Source of the DNA: Mermis nigrescens
Taxonomy: Eukaryota; Nematoda; Enoplea; Mermithida; Mermithidae
Assembly (NCBI GenBank): GCA_036768485.1
Contig: JAVLUZ010000848.1
Coordinates: 124,001 to 188,000, forward strand
DNA length: 64,000 nucleotides
Direction: 5' to 3'
Shown piece after piece: positions 9,140 through 19,310 of this stretch (position 1 is the first letter of the stretch; every line of letters starts with the position of its first letter). The notes beneath the pieces are model-generated. The model was not told where the DNA came from. It did not search any database and saw nothing but the letters and a program-made list of their open reading frames with translations. Position numbers and translations under genes: made by a program.

Positions 9140-9828
9140 CATACGTGGGCGCCACCAAAGTTCTGGGAGGGGGTGGGGTGCAAGATTTTTTCAAAGGTCA
9201 AAAAATGGCCTTGAAAATAGTGATATGGCGGAAAAAACAATTTTCCAACGTTTCTTATCGAGAACTATCCATTAACATCAAAAACTTGTGAAAAAGACAA
9301 AAAAAAATTTCAAAAATCGAATTCGGGAGAGGTGTTTTGGTTTCTCGGGGGTGCATACCTCCCAAATCCCCCTCCACTCCCAGGTATGGGCGGCACCAAA
9401 GCTCTGGTGGGGGATGCAAGATTTTTTCAAAGGTCAAAAAATCTGGGGGGTGCATGGTATTGCGAAAAAACACCATTTTTCAACGTTTCTCATCAAGTAC
9501 TATCGATTGGCATCACAAAATATCGAAAAAAACAAAAAAATCAAAAATGAATTCTGGGGGTGCTTTGGTTTCTGGGGAGTGCATACCACCCTTCCCTACC
9601 CACCGCCCCACGCCCAGGTATGGTGTTATGACGAAAAAAACACGTTTCTCATCGAGTACTATCCATTGGCCACAAAAAAATTGCGGAAAAAAACGAAAAA
9701 ATTTTCAAAAATTGAATTCTGGAGGTGGCCACATACTGTGCACCCCCCAGATTTGGTTTCTGGGGGTGCATACGCATACCTTCTGAGGGTGCATACGCAT
9801 ACCCCGAAACCCGCCATGCCCAGGTATG
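9140..9828. mobile_element. Family A MITE, partial tandem of about three units
   Basis: It opens CATACGTGGGCG and closes CCCAGGTATG. Internal unit junctions occur near 9385 and 9615. The flanks GCGACCAC (9132-9139) and GCGACATC (9829-9836) look like an 8-bp duplication with two mismatches. Reading frames across it (9255-9988) are repeats of the MITE and not genes. Confidence 0.7.
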
Positions 9829-9836
9829 GCGACATC

Positions 9837-11289
9837 TCGTTCGCTAGTATTACACTGTATAGCAAATCATGAATGTGCGCTTGAGTTGATTTATGAGTTG
9901 ACTCAAACAATGGCGAGTAGAAAGGACACATCACGATAGGGCAGGGGTCATTGGACATGTCATCGTGGCATGTGTAGGCAATGCTCATTTAAGGCAAGAT
10001 GCTATACTGATGGTCAAACGGACAGAACACACAGTCCGTCCGACTTACGCGCAAGTAAAAATTTTCATATGAAAAGGCAAGAATCGATATTTTCTAGGAA
10101 CCCAATCTAACGAACGGGCATTTGTATTCGTAGTCAGGCCAATTAGCCGATGTCCTCATTCATTTAATGCATCTATGTATGTCGACGTATAATGTGTTTA
10201 ATTGAACCATTTTTACTAATTGATAAGACTCCGAAAATCATAAAGCAAACCATTAAAGGTTCAAAACACATGTTAAAACAGTGAAAATGGTTTGTTAATT
10301 GAATTTGATTGTAAAAAACTCAACATAATTATTCTGTAAAAGCATATATATTCTAAAGTTGTTTTTAAATTGAGGACATTTGTCAAAAAACCGAAAATCA
10401 GGCACCTACGTATATCGAAAAATTTTCAGCCTACACTTTCTTGAGTGCTGACTTTCTTTTATTTCAATATAATTTCGCCTAGTTCACGGAACAATGAAAT
10501 AAAAATTTGATTTTTCCATCTTGTTTTTGATTATCTCGCATATTGTATGCCCATCCTTTTTCTAATTCAGTCAATTAATTAAAATTGGCTACCTGAATAA
10601 AGTTTCCCAATTTCATTCCGGAACTCCGTTTTGTAGACTTTACCTTTAGGCCCTGCCACCATACTACGTTATGAGGAAGAAAAACAGATTTTTTTCTCCC
10701 AGGATGAAACAATTCTTGCCTTATTAGCGGCCTGCCTGCACGGAGTGCGTACATACGCACTCCTGCATGGAGTGCGTACATATACTCGTACATGTATGTA
10801 GGTTTGTGATGCTGACCTCGTCCTCAAATACGTGGAACTACAGTAGGATAGATTTCTGTCAAACCTCAACCCCATTATTAGGCACGAACGACTTTAAGCA
10901 CTGGGAATGATATATAGCATAATGTGCGCTCCCTACATGCTGCTTTTAGCGTCGCATACACACAGTAAAGAGCCGAATTACATATTACTTAATGTGCAAA
11001 AAAGCTGTGCTCATTAATTATCTATACCTATGCATATTTCTTACTGCATAGCGCATGTCAGCTTCGTAAACTATGTAGGTACCTAATCTGTTTCACTAAT
11101 AACTTCGTGCATAAATTCTAAGAATTTTAATCGACACTAAGCCGAGGTTCACGATAATTATACATCGAATCAGATAAATGCTATAATCGCAATCTGCCAG
11201 TGCCAGAAATAGTTTTAAAACGACCGAACTTGCATCAAACCGACTATACCTACACTGTTGTTTTCATCTTCATTTAAAAAATTGTTAAT
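9837..11289. other. Core of foldback element, no gene seen
   Basis: Unique AT-rich sequence. The only structure is a local duplication at 10737-10780, where GGAGTGCGTACATA is repeated twice with its inverse nearby. Confidence 0.5.
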
Positions 11290-11580
11290 ATTTTAAAAGG
11301 CATTTAAAATTAAAATTTCAATACTAATTTCAAAGTTATTACATTCTTTTAATATAATATGCCGTGCAAAAACAATTTTTAAAATTAAAATTGCCGTAAA
11401 ACTTTAAAATTGAAGTTTTCGAACTTAAAACATCTTTTGAGGGATCATAAAATTAAGCTAAGACTAAATATTAGAAAAGAGCTCCTTCTTTCGAACCGGC
11501 GTTATAAATTGGAAAAATATCGCTCATCTAATTTTAGAATTTAAATCGCAATTATGCTGCTTTGTTTATAGCTGTAAAGT

Positions 11581-11841
11581 TTGGTTGAAAATGACAAAAT
11601 TAAATTTCAGATTAAAAATCCTCGATTAAACATAAGCGTGAGCTTTGATTTTATCGATTTATGCTTGCAAAAAAGCTTTGCCTTATTCCATTTCTTGCAA
11701 TTAAACATCTTTCTGGATTTCCAAATGTCAATCAAGTCAAGTCGTAGATCTTTTTCTAGCGAGAGCGTTTTGAAGGTGCGTATAGAAAAACGTCTTTGGG
11801 TCGCTAAACAGATGAGTGCAAGGTCATGCTATCGCCAATAA
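11581..11841 (+). other. 86-codon frame in right arm of foldback element
   Basis: Mirror partner of the frame at 8381-8641, of identical length. Its Met and stop are both conserved between arms that have diverged by a few percent. Product not recognised. Confidence 0.35.
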
Positions 11842-12049
11842 AGATGAGCATAAATTATGTAGGCGCATGCATTAATTATAGTCTGTTTCACATGACTCGG
11901 AAATGGGATACCGAAAATCAATGCAATTCAAGGTTATTATTCAACAAGGAAGCATGTATTAGGAGCTATGTATAGGTACTTAGGTACCTATTAAAATTTA
12001 AATGACCCTTGCTATTTGCTCACTCAAAGTTCTATGACCTCATTTTTTG

Positions 12050-12535
12050 GTCTCTTAGAACTTCGACTTGAAGTTCTATAAAAGATCTGTCGAACTTCGA
12101 TTTGCTCACTATCGAAGTTCTATAAAAGGTTTGTCGAACTTAGGCCGAACTTCGATTTGCACAACATCGAAGTTCTATCAAAGATTTGCAGCATTTTGTC
12201 TCAAAGTTAGACGAACTTCGATGTGCATTCTATCAAAGTTCTATTAAAAATTTATCGAACTTCGATTAGCGTCTTATCGAAGTTCGACAGTCTTCTATAG
12301 AACTTCGATCAAAGTAATTTATCGAACTTCTATAGAACTTCTTCGAAGTTCTTTATCGAACTTCTTCGAAGTTCTTTATTGAACTTCTATAGAACTTCTT
12401 CGAAGTTCTTTATCGAACTTCTATAGAACTTCTTCGAAGTTCGACAGTCTTCCATAGAACTTCCATAGAACTTCCTTGAAGTTCTTTATCGAACTTCTAT
12501 AGAACTTCTGCGAAGTTCTTTACTGAACCATGAAT
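12050..12535. repeat. GAACTTC palindromic array, right arm
   Basis: Inverted counterpart of 7636-8170. The number and order of units differ slightly, so the arms have changed independently or by unequal exchange. Confidence 0.8.
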
Positions 12536-12652
12536 TAATACAAGACACGCCTTACCTACTATTATATCGTCTATTTCTAATGTACACTTTTTATGTTTCA
12601 ATTATTGTCTTTTTTAGTTCCTTGCATTTAAATTCTTACATTTTATCAAAAT

Positions 12653-12748
12653 ATGAACAAAGAACAACGGGACAGCAATTTTTCGTCCGAGGAAGGATCG
12701 TTTTTAGATGAATGTATGCGACTTAAAAGTCAACGTGCTAGAAAATAA
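12653..12748 (+). pseudogene. Remnant with Myb/SANT-like N-terminus
   Basis: Thirty-one codons begin MNKEQRDSNFSSEEGSFL and end at TAA 12746-12748. The Arg-x-x-Asn-Phe-x-x-Glu-Glu spacing resembles the start of Myb/SANT-like DNA-binding proteins that accompany PIF/Harbinger transposases. It has no counterpart in the left arm. It is far too short to act and is probably a leftover of the parent element. Confidence 0.3.
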
Positions 12749-13208
12749 GCGAAAAACTTCAATAATATCCATTTTTACACACTAAACAGATTTAGCACTC
12801 GCTTTAGACCTGGGGTACCCAGAACTAAATCGGCGTACTAAAATGACCAATTTAGTACTCTGTTTAGTCTAGCACTCTTTCGAAAATACGGCGGCGCACT
12901 ATATTTTCGATTTAGTACCTGGTTTAGCACGTGCTAACGTTAATACGCTTTCGAAAATTCCGCCCTTAATTACCTATTTATTTTGCTTACAACCTACATG
13001 TACTTTTACATGTCTGCAGAAATTACATAATAGGTACCTATATATATGTACTTACCTACCAAAAGTATATTAAATATATACCAAATATCAAAAATATATC
13101 ATATTTTAAATGAAAAATAGCAGAATATCATATTTATATCATATTAAAAATGAGTCAACTATACCAATATCATATTTTAATTATTTTTGGGCTACCAAAA
13201 TAACACTA

Positions 13209-13560
13209 GTCTTACCTGCGTCGCCAAGGCTGATTTCGTTCACACCTGAAAAAGACAAAAAATGTAAACAACAATACGTTACACTACTAATGGGGTGACT
13301 CATCCTTCGGTTTCGTACTCTTTGAAAATTTCCCAGGGGGAAATTTTGGACATGTCTGGGGATGTTTAAGCCTGAAAAACTACATTTTACACTACTAGTT
13401 TACACTTTTTGAAAATTCCCCCTTGGAAAAATTTTCACCCTGGTAAAAATTTGGGGCACGTCTGGGCCTCCACCCCGGGACCACTTGGGGCTAGATTTAG
13501 CTTAGGCTTATGGGCACGTCTGGGCTTGTTCCCTATGCTACAACACAGTTTGCAGTTTAT
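13209..13560. other. Conserved noncoding region of the element, right part (copy 1)
   Basis: This continues the segment that ends at 5494. Motifs shared with 15112-15420 and 59042-59480 include CTGAAAAAG followed by TGTAAAC, GGGCACGTCTGGGC and CCCTATGCTACAACACAG. It ends abruptly at the C-terminal side of an integrase frame. Confidence 0.6.
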
Positions 13561-13561
13561 A

Positions 13562-13954
13562 TGGTTTACTGGACCGGCGATTTGAAAATTTTCTGAAAAG
13601 ATGCGATAATTTCTTTACCAGTTTTTGATTTAAGCGGAACTGACCATGCGTACTTTGAGAAAATATCAATACAATTGAGTAGGTACTTAAAATTATGATT
13701 GTGGTCGGCTAACGATTGTAGATCAACCAAATCCGCTTGCCACTGCTCATCGACCTCGCTAACTATTACCTTGTTTTGCGAATAATGTTTCTTTGCAGGT
13801 TTGTGTAGTGTATATGTGGGTTGCTTTTCCAGCCATGCTTTTACCTTTTCAATTTTGCTGCTGGACGTAACTTTTTCACTCGAGCAAAAAGTTGATTCGC
13901 GCCCGTATACCCAGTTTGAGGGTCATAATATAATTTTGTCAACAATTTATCCAT
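13562..13954 (-). pseudogene. Retroviral-type (Polinton) integrase, N-terminal half (copy 1)
   Basis: From the Met at 13954 (MDKLLTKLYYDPQTG) the frame runs to about 13850. It then shifts by one base and continues open, with an LHKP segment, a W-Q-A-D-L-V-D block holding the first catalytic Asp, and an IDIFSKYAW strand, to about 13565. It stops at the junction with the noncoding region, so the second Asp and the Glu of the DDE triad are missing. Such integrases insert Polinton-type elements and usually lie next to a terminal repeat. It resembles the copy 3 integrase but is clearly divergent. Confidence 0.8.
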
Positions 13955-14094
13955 TTTTACATTTTTTATTTTATTTTTTAATATTCATGCTCTTATTGGC
14001 CGATCGAACGGATCGTTTCCGGCTCCCACCGCGTGGAGGTTAAGAGCAACGGGAGCCTGCGTTTTTAGAAAACGCACAGTTTTACTATGCAAGT

Positions 14095-14422
14095 TCACAA
14101 CAAACGATCTACTTGTTGCAAAATACAGTTATCATACATGTTTTCCCACATGTTCTTTCCATTTTGATCAAAAACAGCATACAAGCCGCACAAAGAATCA
14201 ACATCTTTGTCTAAAATGGCTGCTTTCAGTCTCAATGCAAAAATCCAAAACGCTTCGCGTTTATCGATTTCACGCTGTTCCTCTTTAAACGCATCGCTCA
14301 TGTAACCCCATGAAACAGGAGCCTATACTTTGGACATTTCTGACGCTCAAGTAGCGATTGTTAGCTTTTTCAATAAGCTTTCGGACAAAATGGTGGTACG
14401 CTAGTTCACCGGGTGAAGACAT
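14095..14422 (-). pseudogene. Small conserved element protein (copy 3 relative of the 100-aa gene)
   Basis: Two overlapping frames, MSSPGELAYHHF from 14422 and MSDAFKEEQREI from 14301, look like one gene split by a one-base shift near 14300. The combined pattern Y-HHF, KA..R, MS..K, D..AF, IL.D matches the gene at 4247 and 58367. Here it sits on the opposite strand relative to motif A. A TATATTATAT stretch lies about 20-30 bp upstream (14442-14454). Function unknown. Confidence 0.5.
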
Positions 14423-14478
14423 GCTTTCTTTTAATTAGCTGCATATAATATACCTAGCGCGCACCCATATTTATAGAC

Positions 14479-14809
14479 TTAGTAAGCTGTTTTGGCCTTT
14501 TCCTCCTCAGCCTGCTGATCAGAATAGCGCTTCAGCACTCTTTTGCCCGCTTCCTGCATGGCTCTATTAAACTCGCTGCACCTGGGGCACATTTGGATAT
14601 TCAAGTACCACCTGCCAGAATTTGTTTCGAAAAAGTCCCTTTCAGATACTATTTTTCTGACAAAAATAGCAAAGCTGGATCATTAGGGAGTACATGGGCC
14701 GATCCAAGTTCCTCCCACATAGCTCTATGGCCGGTTTGATGGACCGGCCATAGGGCTTCTTCTCCTCATCCAGAAAAAGACGCTTTTGGATTTCCCTGAT
14801 TTCTTCCAT
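14479..14809 (-). pseudogene. Zinc-binding protein of the element (copy 3)
   Basis: The frame from 14854 includes LCYFCQKN, then a one-base shift near 14645 leads into an open frame with QMCPRCSEF and a Lys/Glu-rich tail ending at 14479. The two CxxC pairs, about 30 residues apart, suggest a zinc ribbon. I prefer the internal Met at 14809 (MEEIREIQKR), because a TCTATAAATA box at 14861-14870 lies only 7 bp from the first Met but about 52 bp from the second. A role in transcription would fit a zinc ribbon but is speculation. Confidence 0.5.
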
Positions 14810-14960
14810 TTTCTCTTTAAAGTAGCTAGAAAGAGTAGTTAAACAGTAGACCATTATTAGTATTTATAGATTTCAGGAGGTAGGTGCTTATTTCGGTCAA
14901 TTCTTCCGGTTTCCTACAATTTAAACCCCATTAATAGTGCAATAATACGCTAATATTTAT

Positions 14961-15020
14961 AATGTATGTCCCGGCGGTTCTTCTACTATATGGAACCGTG
15001 ATCCGAGCCAGTACCTATCT
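14961..15020 (+). repeat. Motif A (copy 3)
   Basis: Same block as at 4559, here with a complete CGGTTC/GAACCG stem. It joins directly to the conserved noncoding region. Confidence 0.6.
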
Positions 15021-15540
15021 ATGTGTGTAAAGTAAAAATGGTCGGGTCTTAGTTCGCCACTCGGGTGGCTTAAGCTCGTTCGGCCGACAAGGCTGCCAGA
15101 CGTGAACAGGTCTTACCTTTCTTCTATCGTTCTTCTTCCTGAAAAAGCAGTGTAAACAAAATCGGTATACTGTAGTGCGCGCTAAAATTTTGTACACATG
15201 ATGCCTAATGTATACTTAACATACTCTGAAAATTTGAACAAAATCCGGCTGTTGGTTCTCGATTTACAGCCTCTTCAAAAATAACCCCCGGGATAATAAC
15301 CCCCTGGGTAATAACTTCCTCGGTTATTGCATCCCTCCCCCTGGCCCTAGGCGGGCAGGTCCGGGCACGCCCAACTCTCCCTATGTTATAGCACAGCCTA
15401 TGCTACAGCATTGCTCCCTGGCTTTACCTCAGGGCGCAAGCCACGCCCCCTCCGCCTATGCTATAACAGGCTATGTTATAGCATTGCTACCTAGGGAAAC
15501 ACGGTATACTACTGATATGCAATTGATTTTGAACAATTCA
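15021..15540. other. Conserved noncoding region of the element (copy 3)
   Basis: This aligns with 58941-59600, including GGTCGGGTCTTAGTTCGCCA, GGTCTTACCTTTCTTC, GTATACTGTAG, TTGAACAAAATCCGGC and the block of TATGCTACAGCATTGCTCC-type motifs ending GGTATACTACTGAT. There is no shared reading frame. It lies between motif A and the integrase, as in copy 1. It could be a replication or packaging region, or an internal spacer. Confidence 0.65.
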
Positions 15541-15558
15541 TCTGTGAATGTATGCTTA

Positions 15559-16344
15559 TTAGCTTTTGCAGAAATTTCCTTTCAAAGAAGTTATTCTAAC
15601 AGTTTCTGCAACATTAAATATTCGTTCATTTTTATATTTTTTCTGTCTTTTCAACATAAATTCTAATAATTCACCAGTGTTCTCTGAATCTACATCATTA
15701 GGGGCCAGGTTGTTTAAACTTAAATGAGGAGTATTATTATAACTATTGAGAATACTTTTATATACTCTAGTCCAGTTTTCATCAGAATAATTAGTCATAT
15801 ACCGCATAAGCTTTTCACGAAATGTCCTATGAAACCATTCAACAAAATTAGCTTTAATTTCTGGGTTGCTTGTCAATATATGCGTGACAGAATGAGCTTT
15901 TAATAATTTATTGAAGGCAGCTTTGAATTCATTGCCATGATCGGTCCTGATGGATTGTGGTTTTGCCTCATTTAATATCTTTTCAAACATTCTAGCAGTT
16001 GCATCAGCACTCTTATTAGTTATTGCCTCACCATATGCCTTTCGTGAAAAGACATCAACCGCCATTAAGATGTAACGATTTCTATAGTTTTTACCTTTAA
16101 GTTCCTTTAAATCTAAAAGATCAACATCCCACATGATATTTGGCCCAGAAACAATTATAGAACGTCGTGAAAAACGTTTCAAAACTGGTTTATGTAGCTG
16201 ATAAGTAAACTGATTTTTCAAGAATTTTCTCACCGTATCAGCCGATATTTCTTCCCTATTTTTAAGAACCTTCTGCAATTTGTTGATACCTGAAAAAGAG
16301 GCTGGCCTGTCTGCCTCCGTCCAATACTGCTTTATGATCTCCAT
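15559..16344 (-). CDS. Retroviral-type (Polinton) integrase, near full-length core (copy 3)
   Basis: This uninterrupted 261-aa frame starts MEIIKQYWTEADRP. It has an LHKP motif (about residues 51-54) and a rve-type catalytic core with W-D-V-D-L (about 73), R-T-D-H-G-N-E-F (about 137) and V-E-W-F-H-R-T-F (about 170). Asp and Glu are separated by 33 residues, which fits Polinton integrases. The C-terminal region is short and ends just after VRITSLKG, so the usual C-terminal tail (chromodomain in many relatives) is missing. A GTTATAAATA box lies about 27-36 bp upstream (16371-16380). The reaction would be 3'-end processing and strand transfer of the element. The core is intact, but activity is doubtful given the truncation. 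Confidence 0.85.
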   Translation of the reverse strand: MEIIKQYWTEADRPASFSGINKLQKVLKNREEISADTVRKFLKNQFTYQLHKPVLKRFSRRSIIVSGPNIMWDVDLLDLKELKGKNYRNRYILMAVDVFSRKAYGEAITNKSADATARMFEKILNEAKPQSIRTDHGNEFKAAFNKLLKAHSVTHILTSNPEIKANFVEWFHRTFREKLMRYMTNYSDENWTRVYKSILNSYNNTPHLSLNNLAPNDVDSENTGELLEFMLKRQKKYKNERIFNVAETVRITSLKGNFCKS

Positions 16345-16384
16345 GCTTTATAAAGTCAAATAATTATTAATATTTATAACCTAA

Positions 16385-16930
16385 AGTGCAAGAAAATTTT
16401 GAAGCTTACAAGACTTTTCACAAGATTTTACAAAATAATTTCCAAACTTTACAAAATAATTTTTAAATTTTACAAAATAATTTCCGAACTTTACAAGATT
16501 CCTATGCTTAAGCACGTAAAAAAGATTCCAAACTTTACAAAATAATTTCCAAACTTTACAAAATAATTCCGAAACTTTACAAAATAATTTCGAAACTCTG
16601 CAGACATTTTCAAATTTAACAAAATAATTTCCAAACTTTACAAAAATAAATTCGAAACTTTACAAGCCTACTTCAAAACTTTACAAGACTTTTCTGAAAC
16701 TTTACAAGCTTTTCACAAGATATTACAAAAAAATTTTTGAAGCCTAACAACCAAATTTTGAAACTTTACAAAACTTCTATCCTACAGCATGTCAAAGTTG
16801 CTCGAAATTTTAAAAAATTATTTCGAAACTTTACAAAAAAATTTTGAAACTTTACAAGATTTCCCTGAAACTTTACAAACTTTTCATAAGATTTTACAAA
16901 AAAAATTTTGCGGCAATACAGCAAAATTTC
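16385..16930. repeat. AAACTTTACAAAATAATTTC minisatellite
   Basis: About 25 diverged units of 20-23 bp, variants of AAACTTTACAAAATAATTTC, sit upstream of the integrase. The inverse contains TTTTGTAAA, the same core as the arrays after PolB at 1518 and 55501. Confidence 0.8.
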
Positions 16931-17406
16931 GGAACTCCACGACAAATTTCTACAATTAGGCGGTGATAACATATAGGCAGCGAGGGGGGGGGGGGCTTCA
17001 ATGAGGCAGAATAGCCAAAATATAGTGCAGGTTCGCTAGATTCTAGGGGCCCCCTCCTCACCCCTATGTGTAGCTGTCACACCATTCAAATGCCCAGGGT
17101 CGTACAGATATAGCAGGAATTTTCATTGTTTTTGAATTTTAAGATGATTTTTGACTGAAATGTATCAAAAATGATGCTTTTCTTAGCTGGAGAATCCGAT
17201 TTTAGTTGAAATTTGTCTAAATGCCTTATGGAACTGTCGAAATCCCATCTGGTAAAACTTTCCCCTTCACATATAAATATGGTAATCCCTGCTTCTCTTG
17301 TATATACATACGTCCACATATGATTATCTGGCTTGCAGCAACACATGGGCCCAACTTATCTAGCATCCGTAATGCTTTTCATAGGGAATGCTTTACAGCA
17401 CGGGCA

Positions 17407-18695
17407 GAGTAAGGTTTTTTTGGTGAGATGGGCCTTTTTTGGCGAGATGGGCGCTTTTGGTCAGATCGGCGTTTTTTGCGAGATGGGCTAGATGGTCGTT
17501 TTTGGCGAAGTGGGCGCTTTTGGCGAGATTTGCGTTTTAGGCGAGATGGGCTAGATGGGCGTTTTCGGCGGAATGGGCGTTTTTGGCGAGATGGGCGCTT
17601 TTGGCGAGATCGGCGTTTTTGGCGTGATGGGCTAGATGGTCGTTTTTGGCGAAATGGGCGCTTTTGGCGAGATTGGCGTTTTAGGCGAGATGGGCTAGAT
17701 GGGCGTTTTCGCCGAGATGGGCGTTTTTGGCGAGATCGGCGTTTTTGGCCACATGGGCTGAGCGTTTTTGGCGAAATGGGCGCTTTTGGCGAGATTGGCG
17801 TTTTTGGCCGAGATGGGCTAGGTGGTGCGTGTTTGGCGAGATGGGCGCTTTTGGCTAGTTGGGCTAGATGGGCATTTTTGGCGAGATGGGCACTTTTGGC
17901 GAGATGGGCGTTTTTGGCGAGATGGGCGCTTTTGGCGAGATCGGCGTTTTTGGCGTGATGGGCTAGATGGTCGTTTTTGGCGAAATGGGCGCTTTTGGCG
18001 AGAGTGGCGTTTTAGGCGAGATGGGCTAGATGGGCGTTTTCGCCGAGATGGGCGTTTTTGGCGAGATCGGCGTTTTTGGCCACATGGGCTAAGCGTTTTT
18101 GGCGAAATGGGCGCTTTTGGCGAGATTGGCGTTTTAAGCGAGATGGGCTAGGGTGGGCGTGTTTGGCGAGATGGGCGTTTTTGGCGAGTTGGGCTAGATG
18201 GGCATTTTGAGATGGGCATTGGCGAGATAGGCGTTTTTGGCGAGATGGGCGCTTTTGGTGAGATAGGCGGTTTAGGCGAGATGGGCTACGTGGGCGTCTT
18301 CGGCAAGATGGGCGTTTTGGCGAGATGGGCGTTTTTGGCGAGATGGGCTAGATGGGCATTTTTGGCGAGATGGGCACTTTTGCAGATGGGCGTTTTTGGC
18401 GAGATGGGCGCTTTTGGTGAGATAGGCGGTTTAGGCGAGATGGGCTACATGGGCGTCTTCGGCAAGATGGGCGTTTTGGCGAGATGGGCGTTTTTGGCGA
18501 GATGGGCTAGATTGGCGTTTTTGGCGAAATAGGCGCTTTTGGCGAGATTGGCGTCTTTGGCGTGATGGGCTAGATTAGCGTTTTTGGCGAAATGGGTGCT
18601 TTTGGCGAGATGGAGTGGTTTAGGCGAGGGTAGGCTCGATGGGCGTTTTTGGCGAGATGGGCTAGATGAGCGCTTTCGGCGAGATGTGCGCTTTA
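17407..18695. repeat. GGCGAGATGGGCGTTTTT minisatellite
   Basis: About 70 units of 18 bp (GGCGAGATGGGCGTTTTT and variants) are grouped into a higher-order unit marked by GATGGGCTAGATGGGC. Long segments are repeated: 17590-17800 resembles 17930-18110, and 18215-18360 resembles 18380-18520. The length of 18 is a multiple of three, which keeps long frames open on both strands. The RDGRFWRDGRFW-type peptides are artefacts. Confidence 0.9.
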
Positions 18696-18949
18696 GGTTC
18701 ACCAACCTAATTCTTGGAGGGGTCCGTCGGGCTCAATGGAACTATGTAGCTGTATGTATCTTTTGTATTTGAATATGTTTTACACACGATTATACTTTTA
18801 CAAATCAACCGGCACTTTTTGCAATTTTCTGTAAAAACCGATTTTTCCTAACGTGGCATGTAGCGTATTTGGCGTATTTGGCGTTTCTGCATTACTACCT
18901 GTCTTATCATATCAATTCCCTTGGCGTTTTCCAAATTTTCATCCCAACT

Positions 18950-19310
18950 TGTAAAAGTCGACCTAAGCAGCTATGTATATGTCGATCTAAGCGGGAGTAT
19001 CGATCTAAGCAGGTGTGATACCGACCTAAGCGGGAAGTAATACCGACCTAAGCAGCCTAGAATTCTACTTAATCTAAAACTAAGCCTAAGCCTAAGTAGC
19101 GAGAGACACAGGATAAATGTCAAAACTTCATGAGAATATTTTTCGCGCCTTCTTTTAGCGCGAGATCATGGCGTTTTAACTTTAGAGCGCGTTATGATTT
19201 GACATATGCGTGCATCCGCAACCTAAGCAGCTACATATCGACCTAAGCGGGGCGTAATATTGCCCTAAGCGGGAGTAATACAGACCTAAGCAGCCTAAAA
19301 TTATACTATT
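18950..19310. repeat. CGACCTAAGC repeat clusters
   Basis: Eight or more CGACCTAAGCRG units occur at 18958-19060 and again at 19221-19290. They alternate with a segment holding GCGCCTTCTTTTAGCGCGAG, which recurs at 19490. It looks like a locally duplicated noncoding unit. Confidence 0.65.

Larger units (their letters stand above)
7101..12965. mobile_element. PIF/Harbinger-like foldback element with long inverted arms
   Basis: The ends GGGCCGCATTTTCGAA and TTCGAAAATTCCGCCC are inverted and flanked by TTA on both sides (7098-7100, 12966-12968), which fits PIF/Harbinger insertion. Arms of about 1.3 kb (roughly 7600-8930 and 11290-12560) are inverted copies, including an array of GAACTTC palindromes, an 86-codon frame and AT-rich tracts. 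A 31-codon remnant with a Myb/SANT-like start lies only in the right arm (12653). The core from 8930 to 11290 carries family A MITEs. Confidence 0.75.
5495..13208. mobile_element. hAT-type element with nested insertions
   Basis: Terminal repeats TAGTGTTATTTTG and CAAAATAACACTA are perfect inverses. They are flanked by a perfect 8-bp duplication GTCTTACC at 5487-5494 and 13209-13216. The TAGNG-type end and 8-bp duplication fit the hAT superfamily. The ends hold many TACCAAAA/TTTTGGTA subterminal motifs (5500-5680 and 13040-13200). Most of the 7.7 kb is secondary insertion, chiefly the foldback element 7101-12965 and MITEs. No transposase frame is visible, so it is non-autonomous. Confidence 0.85.

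Noticed and set aside
9094..9988. Several overlapping frames up to 194 codons
   Set aside because: They lie inside tandem family A MITEs, and similar peptides appear at every copy of the repeat.
10735..10800. Possible tRNA or hairpin RNA around GGAGTGCGTACATA repeats
   Set aside because: No cloverleaf or A/B-box pair can be drawn; it is a small direct and inverted duplication.
15027..15125. tRNA-like reading of the GGTCGGGTCTTAGTTCGCCA block
   Set aside because: No acceptor stem or anticodon arm closes properly; conservation is better explained by the element's noncoding region.
17428..18705. Arg/Trp-rich and Ala/Met-rich proteins on both strands
   Set aside because: They are translations of an 18-bp minisatellite; the open frames follow from unit length, not selection.
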